Source of the DNA: Caryophanon latum
Lineage (GTDB): Bacteria > Bacillota > Bacilli > Bacillales_A > Planococcaceae
Assembly: GCF_001700325.1 (NCBI RefSeq)
Contig: NZ_MATO01000037.1
Span: 62,001-126,000, forward strand
Direction: 5' to 3'
DNA length: 64,000 bases
Program-made: the position numbers and the translations under genes
Shown here: positions 53,150-63,032 of the stretch, piece by piece
Position numbering within the stretch: the stretch's first letter is position 1
Layout: each line of letters opens with the position of its first letter
Notes under the pieces: model-generated
Told to the model about the DNA's origin: nothing
Seen by the model: the letters and a program-made list of their open reading frames with translations, nothing else
Database searches by the model: none

Positions 53150-54832
53150 TTATAATTTGAAATGATTAATTGTACGCTGTAAATCATCCGATAAGTTCGC
53201 CAATGCTTCACTCGCTGCTGTAATTTCTTGAATGGAACTAAGCTGTACTTCCGTTGCCTCGTTGCTGCGCTGTGAAGAATCAACTGTCGACGTCGCCAGC
53301 TGTTCGATATTGGCCGTATTCGATACGACGATTCGGTTCACATCGCTAATCGAACGAATCGCCTCGTTAATATCGACTGCATTTTGCGATACTTGCCCAA
53401 CCATCTTTTCAATTTCACCAAACACTTCATGTACTTCCTTCGATTTGATAAGCCCTTGCTGCACGCGGTTCGTTTCCTCGTGAATCGATTCAATTACGTC
53501 TTCAATGTCGCGTTGAATTTCTTGAATCATATCAACAATTTCAGCAGCGGACTGGCGCGATTGATCGGCAAGCTTACGAACTTCATCCGCTACGACTGCA
53601 AAGCCTTTTCCTGCCTCACCAGCACGAGCCGCTTCAATTGCCGCATTTAACGATAACAAGTTCGTTTGATCCGCAATTTCTGTAATCATGCTCACAATAT
53701 GACCAATTTGTAGTGACTTGCCTTGCAAGCTTTTTACGGCTTCCTCTGTTTGCTCTGATGACTCCGCAATCGAATGAATTTGCTCGTTCACCGCATTTAC
53801 GGCTTGTGCGCCCGATTTCGTCATCGTGAACGTATCGTTTGATAACGTATCCATCGTCTCACCACGGCTTGCGATTGCTTGTACGTTTTGCTCCATTAGC
53901 TTCAATGAATCGGTAATTTCCATTAAGCTTTCCATTTGATTGTTGGCACTTTGAGAAGTCGACACAGCTAAGCTCGATACTTCCTCAGCAGCGGCCATTG
54001 ATTGCTGCGTCGTTGCTGACAGCTGCTCTGCACTAGCCGACACTTGCTGACTCGTATCTATCGCCTCACCTACAACGTTACGCAGTGCTGCTTGCATTTC
54101 ATTTAAGCTATGTGTCACTTCCGCAATCTCATCTTTTCCTTGTACTTTTGATGCGTCTGACGTTAAATCACCTGCTGCAATTTTCGCTGCACGGGCATTC
54201 ACTAAATGTAAACGTTTTGATAAATCTCGGCTAAATAAAAATGCTAAAACAAACGCAATAATTGTCACAGCTGTTGCAATAATCGTACTCATAAGCGATG
54301 TTGAGCTTGCTACTTGTTGGCTATCTGTTTGAATGCTTGCCATCGCTGCTTCGTGCGCATCATTTAACTTTAAAAACTCCGCTTGCGCTTCCTCGAACAA
54401 TGGCTTGCCAATTTGAATGCCATCTCGTGCTGCTCCCCAATCGCCTGCACGCATTAGCTGTTCATTAATGCGAACGCGCTCATCAAACAGCATCCACTTC
54501 TCATGAAAGCTTTCATACAATGCGACCAATTCTTTTGAACCTGCATGTGTGACATATTCTTGTCCTGCTTGCTGTAACGCATCTAAATTTGCAAGCGCAT
54601 TTTCCGTCGCTGTTACATTTTCAAATGCTAATGCCGTTACCATGTTAACACGCGTATTTTCCGTAAGCTGTCCAATTTGAATGAGATCGGTTGATGGATG
54701 AACGCCGTTTTCATATAAATGATTCGCGTTATTTGTTAACGTATTTAATTGTGTGAACATGAACAACGTAAGTGCTAAAAACAATGCAATAACAATACTA
54801 AATACAACCAAAAACTTACTAAATAATTTCAT
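53150..54832 (-). CDS. Methyl-accepting chemotaxis protein
   Basis: 560 residues. Membrane helix at about 8-28, four-helix-bundle sensor domain (about 30-185, with a conserved-looking [17 protein letters not shown] segment near the start), second helix at about 190-210, HAMP ([18 protein letters not shown]), and the signalling tip [20 protein letters not shown] with [18 protein letters not shown]. Transmits external signals to CheA/CheW. GGAGGG precedes the ATG at 54832. The open frame continues 78 codons upstream, but that part is repeat B5 and not coding. The signalling half is close to that of the other chemoreceptor in the window. Confidence 0.94.
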   Translation of the reverse strand: MKLFSKFLVVFSIVIALFLALTLFMFTQLNTLTNNANHLYENGVHPSTDLIQIGQLTENTRVNMVTALAFENVTATENALANLDALQQAGQEYVTHAGSKELVALYESFHEKWMLFDERVRINEQLMRAGDWGAARDGIQIGKPLFEEAQAEFLKLNDAHEAAMASIQTDSQQVASSTSLMSTIIATAVTIIAFVLAFLFSRDLSKRLHLVNARAAKIAAGDLTSDASKVQGKDEIAEVTHSLNEMQAALRNVVGEAIDTSQQVSASAEQLSATTQQSMAAAEEVSSLAVSTSQSANNQMESLMEITDSLKLMEQNVQAIASRGETMDTLSNDTFTMTKSGAQAVNAVNEQIHSIAESSEQTEEAVKSLQGKSLQIGHIVSMITEIADQTNLLSLNAAIEAARAGEAGKGFAVVADEVRKLADQSRQSAAEIVDMIQEIQRDIEDVIESIHEETNRVQQGLIKSKEVHEVFGEIEKMVGQVSQNAVDINEAIRSISDVNRIVVSNTANIEQLATSTVDSSQRSNEATEVQLSSIQEITAASEALANLSDDLQRTINHFKL

Positions 54833-54872
54833 TTCATACCCTCCTACTTTTTTCGTCGGCTGACAAGCTTTA

Positions 54873-55088
54873 AGTTCATCACCGCAAACTTTAGTTGATA
54901 TATAAAGGTTTCTTGAAACAAAAGGCGAAATACTGAGCGAATAGTTCGTCATTCCATAATCCGCAATCGTGAGACACGAACGATAAGTACACTTGAGGAA
55001 AGTGCTCAACGCCACTACACGACCGGTCACTTTCATATCAAACAGCTCGCCACATAGCCTGTGCAACGTTAAGTTATAGTGAAGAACT
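54873..55088. repeat. Miniature inverted-repeat element, family B (copy B5, diverged)
   Basis: 216-bp element from AGTTCATCACCGCAAAC to GTTATAGTGAAGAACT. Flanks AAGCTTTA and AAACTTTT agree at 6 of 8 bases. It has the internal AACGCCACTACACGACC module shared with A3 and B3. It lies 40 bp upstream of the reverse-strand chemoreceptor start, so it occupies that gene's promoter region. Confidence 0.72.
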
Positions 55089-55479
55089 AAACTTTTCTAA
55101 AAATGGATCGCTTTATTACGGCATATACCCGCATTAGTCTTTTTCAACTACTCACAAACGAAAAATTTTCATCTCCGCATTTCTGAAATTAACATTTCAA
55201 CTCGCTATGAATAATATTTTCCTCTATTTTTTCTAGTATCATGAAATTGAACAATACTTTTATATCATTTTATATAAAAGGATAAATTTCGCTTGTATTA
55301 GCAAAAAAAGACTACTTTCTATAATAACGCGTTTTATACAAAGCAGTAAAATACTATTTTTTAGCATACTACATATTTTCAAAAAAATTTGTACAAAAAA
55401 AGACGATGGATTAGTTTATCTTTTTGAAAAAATACGATACGATAACGATAGTCGTATTAACTGAACGGAGGCTTAACAT
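55089..55479. other. AT-rich region between repeat B5 and the squalene/phytoene synthase-like gene
   Basis: About 390 bp, strongly AT-rich, no supported gene. At its end is an inverted repeat AATACGA (55431-55437) / TCGTATT (55452-55458), 21 bp before the start codon of the synthase gene, possibly an operator. A convincing pair of promoter boxes was not found. Confidence 0.4.
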
Positions 55480-56307
55480 ATGACTACCAAACAATTACAT
55501 AAAGAAGCGTTTCGCGTATTAAAGGAAACGAGCCGTACATTTTATATTCCAATTACGTTTTTAAAGAAAGATTTAAAAGATGCCGTTGCGATGTCGTACT
55601 TAGCAATGCGCGCATTAGATGAAATTGAAGACGACGATACATTATCGACAGACGTAAAGCATGACTTACTAAAAGAAGTGGAGAAAATGCTTTTAGTGCG
55701 TCCATTCCCAAATGAAGATTATTTAGCACTGCTTGATCCTTACAAGCATTTACTACCAGAAGTAACGCTGCGCATGAACGACTGGCTATCGCTTGTCCCA
55801 ACAGAGGCATATGACATCGTAAAAAATGCGACGAGCGAAATGGCTGGCGGTATGGCGAAGTGGGCAAAAGCAAACTGGAACGTAGAAACACGCGAAGATT
55901 TAGACGATTACACGTATTACGTAGCCGGCTTAGTCGGTGTGTTGCTTGCCGATTTATTCGAATGGCATAACGGTGAGAAATCAAATCGTGAGCTTGCAAT
56001 CGGCTACGGTCGCGGCTTACAAGCAGTAAACATCATTCGTAATGAGAAGGAAGATATGGACGAACGCGGTGTCAGCTTCGTACCAACCGGCTGGACGCAA
56101 GCAGATTTATTTGCGTACGCGGACGAAAACTTAGCGAACGCGGACGAATACATGACGACGCTTAACAACAAGTTTATTTTAATGTTCTGTAAGCTGCCAC
56201 TTGCCCTAGCGCATAAATCGCTAAAGGCAATTAAAGAAGGTCGCGAAAAAATGTCGCGTCAAGAAGTGGAAGAAACAGTAGAAGAAATTAAACAACAAGT
56301 ACAATAA
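55480..56307 (+). CDS. Squalene/phytoene synthase family protein with altered second aspartate-rich motif
   Basis: 275 residues, all-helical prenyl synthase fold. The first motif D47-E-I-E-D51 (DxxED) binds magnesium and diphosphate. The second motif, usually DxxED within 'N-I-x-R-D', reads NIIRNEKEDMDERG: the first aspartate is asparagine (N188) while E191 and D192 remain. Family members condense two farnesyl or geranylgeranyl diphosphates; B. subtilis YisP of the same family acts as a farnesyl diphosphate phosphatase. No desaturase, hopene cyclase or other carotenoid gene is next to it, which fits a stand-alone role. GAACGGAGG precedes the ATG. Own terminator. Confidence 0.85.
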   Translation: MTTKQLHKEAFRVLKETSRTFYIPITFLKKDLKDAVAMSYLAMRALDEIEDDDTLSTDVKHDLLKEVEKMLLVRPFPNEDYLALLDPYKHLLPEVTLRMNDWLSLVPTEAYDIVKNATSEMAGGMAKWAKANWNVETREDLDDYTYYVAGLVGVLLADLFEWHNGEKSNRELAIGYGRGLQAVNIIRNEKEDMDERGVSFVPTGWTQADLFAYADENLANADEYMTTLNNKFILMFCKLPLALAHKSLKAIKEGREKMSRQEVEETVEEIKQQVQ

Positions 56308-56349
56308 AAAATCGGCGTACAAGCATTTCACTTGTACGCCGATTTTTTT
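56306..56349. terminator. Bidirectional intrinsic terminator
   Basis: AATCGGCGTACAAG / CTTGTACGCCGATT perfect 14-bp stem with flanking A- and T-runs between convergent genes. Confidence 0.93.
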
Positions 56350-56692
56350 ATACTGCTAAGACGATGACAGACGCCGCTAAACAAATAACAACATACATCG
56401 CCGTAATGTAATGACGATTTTCTGCTTTTCGAAACGCGAAATCTAAAAACGCACGAATTAAAAACATTACCGACATAAACAATAATAAAAACGCATACAA
56501 CGTTTTTTCCGTAAATGTCGATGTGCTTAAAATCATTAAATACATCATAATGAGTAAAAACTCAAACATCATATGTCGTTTATTAATGTATTGGTCTTTG
56601 TACGACTTATTTTTTGCGACGTCAACGCGCTGACGAATGACGATTTCACCAACGACTGCCGCAATGAATGCGCCACCTAAAATAGCTATCAC
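56348..56692 (-). CDS. DUF4181-like small membrane protein
   Basis: 114 residues with an N-terminal membrane helix, a hydrophilic segment DQYINKRHMMFEF, two more helices and a final helix after FAFRKAENRHYITAMYVV. The order 'helix - NxxH - helix - A-x-E-W/F-x-x-A-E-N-R - helix' resembles DUF4181 proteins of bacilli. The start is GTG at 56692 with GAGGAGAAGG upstream; the stop codon of dsdA lies 13 bp before it, so this is the last gene of that operon. Function unknown. Confidence 0.65.
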   Translation of the reverse strand: MIAILGGAFIAAVVGEIVIRQRVDVAKNKSYKDQYINKRHMMFEFLLIMMYLMILSTSTFTEKTLYAFLLLFMSVMFLIRAFLDFAFRKAENRHYITAMYVVICLAASVIVLAV

Positions 56693-56705
56693 GTAACCTT
56701 CTCCT

Positions 56706-57947
56706 CTACTTAAACATTTGTCGATACACGTACCGCTCTTCGTCTGGCACCATGCTTCCACCTGTCGCCCACACGATATGCGTACCGCGCTGCTGTTTCC
56801 AAATATGTGCACCTTTTACTGCCGCATGTGCAGAAGGCTCTAAAAACATGCCTTCTGTCTCCTCAAGCTTGCGCATACTATCGAATAAAAATGCATCGTC
56901 TACAGTATAACAGCCTGCAATCATTCCCTCCATCATTTGCCCGACGAAGCCTGATGCTCGACCGACCGCTAAACCGTCCGCCTCCGTTATGCCATCAATA
57001 CCAAAATCTTGTACCGAAACAGCGTCATGCAAACGCGTCATCATACCGATTGTCATACATGGTGCGTGCGTCGGCTCGGCAAAATAAATGTGCACATGTT
57101 CACCGAATACGTGCTTTAAGCCGAACGCAACCCCACCTGGTGCACCGCCGACACCACACGGTAAATATACGTATAACGGTTGTTCTTCGTTTACCGTTAT
57201 GTTTGCTTCGTCTAACTGCTGCTTTAATCGCAACGCCGCGACGCTATAGCCTGCGAATAAATCGCGTGAGTTTTCATCATCTACGAAATGACAGCGCGGA
57301 TCCATCGCTGCTTGAGCGCGACCGTTTGCGACTGCTGCGCTATAATCGTCCTCATATTCTACGACTGTCACACCGCGCGAACGGAGTAAATCTTTTTTCC
57401 ATGCTTTTGCGTCTGCTGACATATGTACCGTTACGGAAAAGCCGAGCGTTGCGCCCATTAATCCGATGCTCAAGCCTAAATTGCCTGTTGAACCGACCGC
57501 AATCGTATATTGTGCAAATAGCTCGCGGCAATTGACGAGCTTCGCGTAATCGTCACCTTCCGTTAATCCACCGTGCACCATTGCCACTTTTTCCGCAAAT
57601 ACTAGCACTTCATAAATGCCGCCACGCGCTTTAATCGAGCCTGAAATTGGTAGCTCATGATCGCATTTGACGTATAATCGACCGTTAAAGCCGTCGATCG
57701 TACGGGCAAATGCTGGCACTTCTACAAGCGGTGATTCAATGATGCCGTTCGTCTTTTGAAGCGCTGGAAACACTTCTTTTAAATAAGAAGAAAATCGGGA
57801 TAATCGCGCTTCTGCGTCATACGTTTCTTCAATTGTAAAGGTATTTGGATTCATTGCTCTGTCATAATCATTTTCCCACACGACTTCTTCATAGTTCATC
57901 ATACGTATTAATGTCGGATATCGCTCTAACAGTTTTTGTTTTCCCAT
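56706..57947 (-). CDS. dsdA: D-serine ammonia-lyase (D-serine dehydratase)
   Basis: 413 residues; PLP enzyme converting D-serine to pyruvate and ammonia. The PLP lysine is in [10 protein letters not shown] (near residue 115), the phosphate-binding glycine loop is [12 protein letters not shown], and [17 protein letters not shown] plus [10 protein letters not shown] are typical of the DsdA branch. The family is about 440 residues, so this protein is slightly short at the N-terminus. Start: ATG at 57947 with AAAGGAG eight bases upstream; an in-frame GTG lies inside that site. Middle gene of an operon: YqxD-type protein - dsdA - DUF4181-like. No dsdC-type regulator adjoins it. Confidence 0.93.
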   Translation of the reverse strand: MGKQKLLERYPTLIRMMNYEEVVWENDYDRAMNPNTFTIEETYDAEARLSRFSSYLKEVFPALQKTNGIIESPLVEVPAFARTIDGFNGRLYVKCDHELPISGSIKARGGIYEVLVFAEKVAMVHGGLTEGDDYAKLVNCRELFAQYTIAVGSTGNLGLSIGLMGATLGFSVTVHMSADAKAWKKDLLRSRGVTVVEYEDDYSAAVANGRAQAAMDPRCHFVDDENSRDLFAGYSVAALRLKQQLDEANITVNEEQPLYVYLPCGVGGAPGGVAFGLKHVFGEHVHIYFAEPTHAPCMTIGMMTRLHDAVSVQDFGIDGITEADGLAVGRASGFVGQMMEGMIAGCYTVDDAFLFDSMRKLEETEGMFLEPSAHAAVKGAHIWKQQRGTHIVWATGGSMVPDEERYVYRQMFK

Positions 57948-57960
57948 CGTATTCACTCCT

Positions 57961-58419
57961 TTATCGTTTCGCTACTGCCTGTTCACAAATTTGTCGAAAT
58001 TTCAATTCAAACGCCAAATTATTTTCTTGCGTACGTTTTTTTGGACCTTTTGTTCTACCACCAGCACGTCGAATTTGCGCGCTCATGTGACGTTGGTTAA
58101 GTAACGCATCGATGTTGTCTGATGTCATTTGTAAGCCATTTTGATTGACGACGTACGCTCCTTTTGCTAACGCCATCGCACCGAGTCCATAATCTTGCGT
58201 AATGACGATATCACCTTTTGAAAGCGCATTCAATAGCTTAAAATCAACTGAATCCATTCCTTTGTCTACAATAACAGTTTTCACCCCTTGCCTTTGTATC
58301 GAATGCGATGTATCGCAAAATAAGATAGATTCAATCTCATATTGTGATGAAATAAAAAGCGCTTTATCCAATACAGGACAAGCATCTGCGTCGATTAACA
58401 GCGTTGTAGTCAAATTCAT
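57961..58419 (-). CDS. UPF0178 (YaiI/YqxD) family protein
   Basis: 152 residues. [10 protein letters not shown] at the N-terminus, [39 protein letters not shown] and the C-terminal [18 protein letters not shown] are the full set of UPF0178 (DUF188) motifs. The conserved aspartates resemble PIN/NYN nucleases, but activity is unproven. It begins the operon that continues 14 bp later with dsdA, a different setting from B. subtilis yqxD near dnaG. GAAGG stands only 4 bases before the ATG. Confidence 0.93.
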   Translation of the reverse strand: MNLTTTLLIDADACPVLDKALFISSQYEIESILFCDTSHSIQRQGVKTVIVDKGMDSVDFKLLNALSKGDIVITQDYGLGAMALAKGAYVVNQNGLQMTSDNIDALLNQRHMSAQIRRAGGRTKGPKKRTQENNLAFELKFRQICEQAVAKR

Positions 58420-58593
58420 CCATCCTTCTCTTTTTGATATAAGTTTGCAGTTTTTTATTATTTTAATATAGTTTTATGCTGCCACATTTCCGCCAAACTA
58501 CGCCGAATGATGTGATTTATCTGAATATTTTTATTGATTCAATGCTTTAGTTCAGTGTACGATACGGCTATCAAGAAATTTGGGGGTAACACA

Positions 58594-59961
58594 ATGACGA
58601 CAGAATTAAATTATTCAGCAGCACAACAATACATTGATGGCGTATTCGCACAAATGAAAGAAAAAAACGCACATCAACCTGAGTTTTTACAAGCAGCAGA
58701 AGAAATTTTACTTTCTTTAACACCTGTATTTGAACAACATCCTGAATATATCGAACATAACATTTTAAGCCGCATCGTTGAGCCAGACCGCATTATTTCT
58801 TTCCGTGTTACGTGGCAAGATGACAACAATAAAGTACATGTAAACCGAGGTTACCGCGTACAATTCAACAACGTAATTGGACCATACAAAGGCGGCTTAC
58901 GTTTCCACCCATCTGTAAACGAATCAATTATGAAGTTTTTAGCTTTCGAACAAATTTTCAAAAACGCATTAACGAGCTTACCAATTGGTGGCGGTAAAGG
59001 CGGTTCTGACTTCGATCCAAAAGGTAAATCTGATGCAGAAATTATGCGTTTCTGCCAAGCGTTCATGACTGAATTATACCGTCATATCGGTCCAGATGTC
59101 GACGTTCCAGCTGGTGATATCGGTGTTGGTGGACGCGAAATCGGTTACTTATGGGGTCAATACAAACGCATTCGCGGTGCTTACGAAGCAGGCGTGTTAA
59201 CTGGTAAAAAACCTGGTTACGGCGGTTCATTAGCACGTAAAGAAGCAACTGGCTACGGCTTAGTATACTTCGTTGGTGAAATGTTACGCGAGAAAAACGA
59301 ATCATTCTTAAACAAAACGGTTGTCGTATCAGGCTCTGGTAACGTAGCAATTTATGCGATTGAAAAAGCACAGCATTACGGCGCTAAAGTTGTTGCTGCT
59401 TCAGACTCTTCAGGCTACATTCACGACCCAGAAGGTATCGACTTACACGCATTAAAAGAAATTAAAGAAGTAAAAAGCGAGCGTATTTCTTCTTACTTAA
59501 ACTACCGTCCAAACGCAACATTCACAGCAGGCTGCAACGGCATTTGGTCAATTCCATGTGACATCGCATTACCATGTGCAACACAAAACGAAATCGACGG
59601 CGATGCTGCACGTTTATTAATTAAAAATGGTGTAAAATTCGTTGCAGAAGGCGCAAACATGCCATCTGACTTAGAAGCAATTAACGAATTTTTAGCGAAC
59701 GACGTATACTTCGGTCCTGCAAAAGCTGCAAACGCTGGGGGTGTTGCGACATCTGCACTTGAAATGTCTCAAAACTCTGGTCGTACATCTTGGACATTCA
59801 CAGAAGTAGACGAAAAATTACAAGAAATTATGCACTCAATTTACGCACAATCTAAAGAAGCTGCTGAAAAATACGGCTTCGCTGGTAACTTAGTTGTCGG
59901 ATCAAACATCGCAGGCTTCGTAAAAGTAGCAGACGGTTTAGTATCTGAAGGCGTATATTAA
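58594..59961 (+). CDS. gdhA: NADP-specific glutamate dehydrogenase
   Basis: 455 residues, the length of the hexameric GDH-50 class (about 450). Catalyses 2-oxoglutarate + ammonium + NADPH to glutamate. KGGLRFHPSVNESIMKFL and LPIGGGKGGSDFDPKGKSD contain the substrate-binding and catalytic lysines; VVVSGSGNVAIYAIEKAQ is the dinucleotide-binding loop; GGVATSALEMSQNS is typical of the NADP class. TTTGGGGGTAA precedes the ATG at 58594. Codon use is more uniform (TTA, GCA, CGT, GGT) than in neighbouring genes, suggesting high expression. Own terminator. Confidence 0.97.
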   Translation: MTTELNYSAAQQYIDGVFAQMKEKNAHQPEFLQAAEEILLSLTPVFEQHPEYIEHNILSRIVEPDRIISFRVTWQDDNNKVHVNRGYRVQFNNVIGPYKGGLRFHPSVNESIMKFLAFEQIFKNALTSLPIGGGKGGSDFDPKGKSDAEIMRFCQAFMTELYRHIGPDVDVPAGDIGVGGREIGYLWGQYKRIRGAYEAGVLTGKKPGYGGSLARKEATGYGLVYFVGEMLREKNESFLNKTVVVSGSGNVAIYAIEKAQHYGAKVVAASDSSGYIHDPEGIDLHALKEIKEVKSERISSYLNYRPNATFTAGCNGIWSIPCDIALPCATQNEIDGDAARLLIKNGVKFVAEGANMPSDLEAINEFLANDVYFGPAKAANAGGVATSALEMSQNSGRTSWTFTEVDEKLQEIMHSIYAQSKEAAEKYGFAGNLVVGSNIAGFVKVADGLVSEGVY

Positions 59962-59967
59962 TAGTTG

Positions 59968-59998
59968 GGGGCTGCTCACGTGTTAAGCAGCCTTTTTC
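59968..59998 (+). terminator. Intrinsic terminator of gdhA
   Basis: GGCTGCT / AGCAGCC stem followed by TTTTT. A second inverted repeat, AACATTCCG / CGGAATGTT (60005-60034), follows and may act as backup. Confidence 0.85.
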
Positions 59999-60051
59999 CT
60001 TATGAACATTCCGGCGTCAGCACGTTCGGAATGTTTACACATTTTTATTTT

Positions 60052-60096
60052 TAAAACGAACAATTCGCTATAGAATATCTAAGAATGTTCGTTTAT
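60052..60096. promoter_or_regulatory. Inverted pair of PurBox-like sites (PurR operator)
   Basis: TAAAACGAACAAT (60052-60064) and, on the opposite strand, ATAAACGAACATT (60096-60084). They match the B. subtilis PurBox AWWWCCGAACWWT at 11 and 12 of 13 positions, face each other and are separated by 19 bp, close to the known spacing. A perfect TATAAT (60094-60099) overlaps the second box, so PurR binding would block the promoter of the gene at 60131. Confidence 0.72.
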
Positions 60097-60130
60097 AATA
60101 ACAATATATTCATTATTGGAGGGTTTTTTC

Positions 60131-60817
60131 GTGGAATTATTATATACTGGTAAAACTAAAGATGTATTCAAGCAAGAAGACGGGCTTTACGTATTAAAGT
60201 TTAAAGATGATGTAACAGGTGAAAACGGCGTATTCGATCCAGGTGCAAACACAGTTGGCTTAACAATCGACGGCGCTGGTCTTGCTGGCTTACGTTTAAC
60301 TTCTTTCTTCTACTCTAAATTAAACGAGCAAGGCGTACCTACTCACTACGTAGATGCTAACTTTGACGAAGCAACAATGACAGTAAAACCTGCAACAGTA
60401 TTCGGTAAAGGGTTAGAAGTTATTTGCCGCTTCAAAGCAGTAGGAAGCTTCTTACGTCGTTACGGTGCATACGTTGAAGAAGGTCAAGAGCTTGATTCAT
60501 TCGTAGAAGTAACGATTAAAGATGACGATCGTTTAGATCCTCCAATTTCTGCAGACGCACTTGATATGTTAGGTATTTTAACATTAGAAGAATATGCGAT
60601 TTTAAAACAACGCACAATCGAAATTTCAAAATTCGTTGGTGCTGAGCTTGCGAAAAAAGGTTTAACACTTTATGACATTAAATTAGAATTCGGCCGCGAC
60701 GCAAAAACGAACGAAATTTTATTAATCGATGAAATTTCTGGCGGTAACATGCGTGCATATAAAGGCGAGCAATACATCGAGCCATTAGAGCTTGAGAAAA
60801 TTATGTTAGCTGAGTAA
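60131..60817 (+). CDS. SAICAR synthetase (PurC) family protein, divergent type
   Basis: 228 residues, slightly shorter than standard PurC (about 237). Start: GTG behind GGAGGG. LLYTGKTKDVF, the ATP-grasp-like LEVICRFKAVGS (standard R-N-x-x-A-G-S region), YDIKLEFGRD and IDEISGGNMRAY place it in the SAICAR synthetase fold. However, the standard DEIS-P-D-x-x-R-x-W-D ending is DEISGGNMRAYKG, and the N-terminal K-D-D-x-T region reads FKDDVTGENGVFDPGANTVG. It therefore belongs to a separate branch. Standard purC lies in the pur operon; this gene stands alone but has PurBoxes, which supports a role in purine metabolism, either as the cell's SAICAR synthetase or as a paralogue with a different carboxylate or amine substrate. 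Confidence 0.8.
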   Translation: MELLYTGKTKDVFKQEDGLYVLKFKDDVTGENGVFDPGANTVGLTIDGAGLAGLRLTSFFYSKLNEQGVPTHYVDANFDEATMTVKPATVFGKGLEVICRFKAVGSFLRRYGAYVEEGQELDSFVEVTIKDDDRLDPPISADALDMLGILTLEEYAILKQRTIEISKFVGAELAKKGLTLYDIKLEFGRDAKTNEILLIDEISGGNMRAYKGEQYIEPLELEKIMLAE

Positions 60818-60851
60818 TTCATTACGAGCAACTGCTACACAACGATAATCC

Positions 60852-60895
60852 GAAAAGCGAGCGCGATGATCTAACATCGTTGCTCGCTTTTTTCG
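60852..60895 (+). terminator. Intrinsic terminator of the PurC-like gene
   Basis: AAAAGCGAGC / GCTCGCTTTT outer stem with inner GATG/CATC pairing, followed by T residues. Confidence 0.9.
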
Positions 60896-60975
60896 TTCTC
60901 CCCCGTTTCCTTCCCAACTTCCTACTCCATATGGTATATTTATTTCGATAATCGGAATAATAAAGGAGCGATTTT

Positions 60976-62772
60976 ATGGCATTTCCACTACGAAAAGATG
61001 TCCCTATTGAACAGACGTGGGACTTAACGCATTTATTTGAAACAGAGGCACAGTTTGAGGCAGCGCTTGCTCATATTACAGTAAGCGCGACGCAATTTGA
61101 ACAACGCTTTAGCGGTCAACTGACAGCAGCGAACATCATCGTTGAGGCGATGAAGGCGTACGAGGAACTTCGCAAGCAAATGGTATTCGTAAGTACGTAC
61201 GCAAGCCTTCATCAAAGCGTTGACCAAAAAAATACCGAAAACCAAATGCGCATCGGTGCTGTGCAAACTGCTTTTGCAAAAATTGCGGCACAAACGTCAT
61301 TTTTACAAAGCGATTTATTGCAGCTAGATGCTCACGTATTAGAGGAAGCTTCTTCAATCGCACCGCAATATGTACACTTTATCGCGGCGATTTTACGTGA
61401 AAAACCACATACATTACATCCCGAAGTCGAAAAAGTGCTCGCTGCGTTTAGCGGTACATTTTCAGCGCCGTACAGCTTATACAACACGACGAAGCTTGTT
61501 GACATGAAATTTCCGAACTTTGACGTAGACGGTGAGTCATTGCCGATGAGCTACAATTTATTTGAAGGTGACTGGGAGCTCGAGACGGACACGGACAAGC
61601 GCCACGCTGCGTTCCATGCATTTTACTCAAAGCTTGCCGATTACCAGCATACGACGGCAAAAACGTATGAAATGGCCGTAAAACAGGAAAAAACAGAGGC
61701 AGATTTACGAGGATATGAATCAGTGCTTGATTTTTTACTATTCCCACAAGAAGTTGATCGCGCGCTTTACAATCGTCAAATCGACATTATTATGGAGGAG
61801 CTTGCACCGCATATGCGCAAGTACGCTAACCTTTTGCAGCGTGTTCATAACCTAGAGCGCATGACGTTTGCTGATTTAAAAATTCCGCTTGATCCAACGT
61901 ATGAGCCGACGATTACAGTTGAACAGTCACGCCAGTATATGAAGGATGGCTTATCGGTAATGGGTGACGATTACATGCAGATGCTGGATCGTGCATTTGA
62001 TGAGCGCTGGATTGACTTTGCGAACAATGAAGGTAAATCGACAGGCGCGTTTTGTTCAAGTCCGTACGGCGCCCATCCGTACGTATTCATTTCGTGGACG
62101 AGCCGTATGAATGAAGTGTTCGTACTTGCCCATGAGCTTGGGCATGCTGGGCATTTTTACAACTCGCAGCAACACCAAAACATTTTTGATGCGCGTCCTT
62201 CGCTATACTTCATTGAAGCGCCGTCAACGATGAACGAAATGCTCATGGCCAATCACTTGCTACAAAACTCAAACGATGCTCGCTTTAAACGCTGGGTTAT
62301 TTCGTCAGTCGTTGCACGCACGTATTACCATAACTTCGTGACGCACTTACTAGAAGCTGCGTATCAGCGTGATGTGTACGAAGCCATCGATGCTGGTAAA
62401 TCGTTGAACGCGCCGTTTTTAAATCAATTAAAACGCAACGTTCTTGAAACATTTTGGGGCGATGCTGTGGACATTAATGAAGGTGCTGAGCTGACATGGA
62501 TGCGCCAGCCACATTATTACATGGGCTTATACCCGTATACGTACAGTGCAGGGCTAACGATTTCAACACAAGTATCGCAGCGTATTTTACGTGAAGGTCA
62601 AGTTGCAGTTGAGGAATGGCTTGCGGTACTTCAAGCAGGCGGCACGAAATCACCTGTTGAGCTAGCGAAAATGGCTCGTGTTGATTTAACGACCGAGCAG
62701 CCGCTTCGTGAAACGATTGCGTACATCGGCTCGTTAATCGATGAACTGGAGACGTTAACGAACGAGCTATAA
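60976..62772 (+). CDS. pepF: Oligoendopeptidase F
   Basis: 598 residues, usual length for the M3B family. Zinc site HELGH in VLAHELGHAGHF, with the downstream glutamate in FIEAPSTMNEMLMA. N-terminal QTWDLTHLFETEAQFEAAL is characteristic. A cytoplasmic metallopeptidase that degrades oligopeptides of about 7-17 residues. AAAGGAGCG precedes the ATG; a TATTTATTTCGATAA region upstream may hold the promoter. Own terminator. B. subtilis has paralogues PepF and YjbG; I did not decide between them. Confidence 0.93.
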   Translation: MAFPLRKDVPIEQTWDLTHLFETEAQFEAALAHITVSATQFEQRFSGQLTAANIIVEAMKAYEELRKQMVFVSTYASLHQSVDQKNTENQMRIGAVQTAFAKIAAQTSFLQSDLLQLDAHVLEEASSIAPQYVHFIAAILREKPHTLHPEVEKVLAAFSGTFSAPYSLYNTTKLVDMKFPNFDVDGESLPMSYNLFEGDWELETDTDKRHAAFHAFYSKLADYQHTTAKTYEMAVKQEKTEADLRGYESVLDFLLFPQEVDRALYNRQIDIIMEELAPHMRKYANLLQRVHNLERMTFADLKIPLDPTYEPTITVEQSRQYMKDGLSVMGDDYMQMLDRAFDERWIDFANNEGKSTGAFCSSPYGAHPYVFISWTSRMNEVFVLAHELGHAGHFYNSQQHQNIFDARPSLYFIEAPSTMNEMLMANHLLQNSNDARFKRWVISSVVARTYYHNFVTHLLEAAYQRDVYEAIDAGKSLNAPFLNQLKRNVLETFWGDAVDINEGAELTWMRQPHYYMGLYPYTYSAGLTISTQVSQRILREGQVAVEEWLAVLQAGGTKSPVELAKMARVDLTTEQPLRETIAYIGSLIDELETLTNEL

Positions 62773-62774
62773 TA

Positions 62775-62818
62775 GAGACGATGCGATCGGTATGAACAGG
62801 TCGCATCGTCTCCTTTTA
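62775..62818 (+). terminator. Intrinsic terminator of pepF
   Basis: GAGACGATGCGA / TCGCATCGTCTC perfect 12-bp stem followed by CTTTTAT. Confidence 0.85.
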
Positions 62819-62957
62819 TATGGTTCACATTTTCCCTCTTTTCTTTTCATATCTATTTGCCCACTTCCTCTCACTCGACATCACTTATGTAAAAACATTC
62901 CTCGTTACATGCTTGTATTTTTTCCGTTTCAAAGTAAATGCGGCAAAAAAACGATAA

Positions 62958-63014
62958 TTGACACATCTGTTAAATAGCTTATACTTTGGTTAATTGATAA
63001 TGATAATCATTTAT
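62958..63014 (+). promoter_or_regulatory. Sigma-A promoter with Fur box
   Basis: TTGACA (62958-62963), 16 bp, TATACT (62980-62985), followed at 62996-63014 by GATAATGATAATCATTTAT, which matches the 19-bp Fur consensus GATAATGATAATCATTATC except in the last few bases. Fur bound here would block elongation from the start point when iron is sufficient. Confidence 0.88.
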
Positions 63015-63032
63015 ATACAAGGAGGAATTTTT

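Noticed and set aside
54833-55066. Upstream extension of the second chemoreceptor frame
   Set aside because: It lies in repeat B5; GGAGGG and a standard MCP N-terminal membrane helix support the start at 54832.
56807-57535. Forward-strand frame of 242 codons
   Set aside because: It is the antisense shadow of dsdA, arginine- and leucine-rich without any family features.
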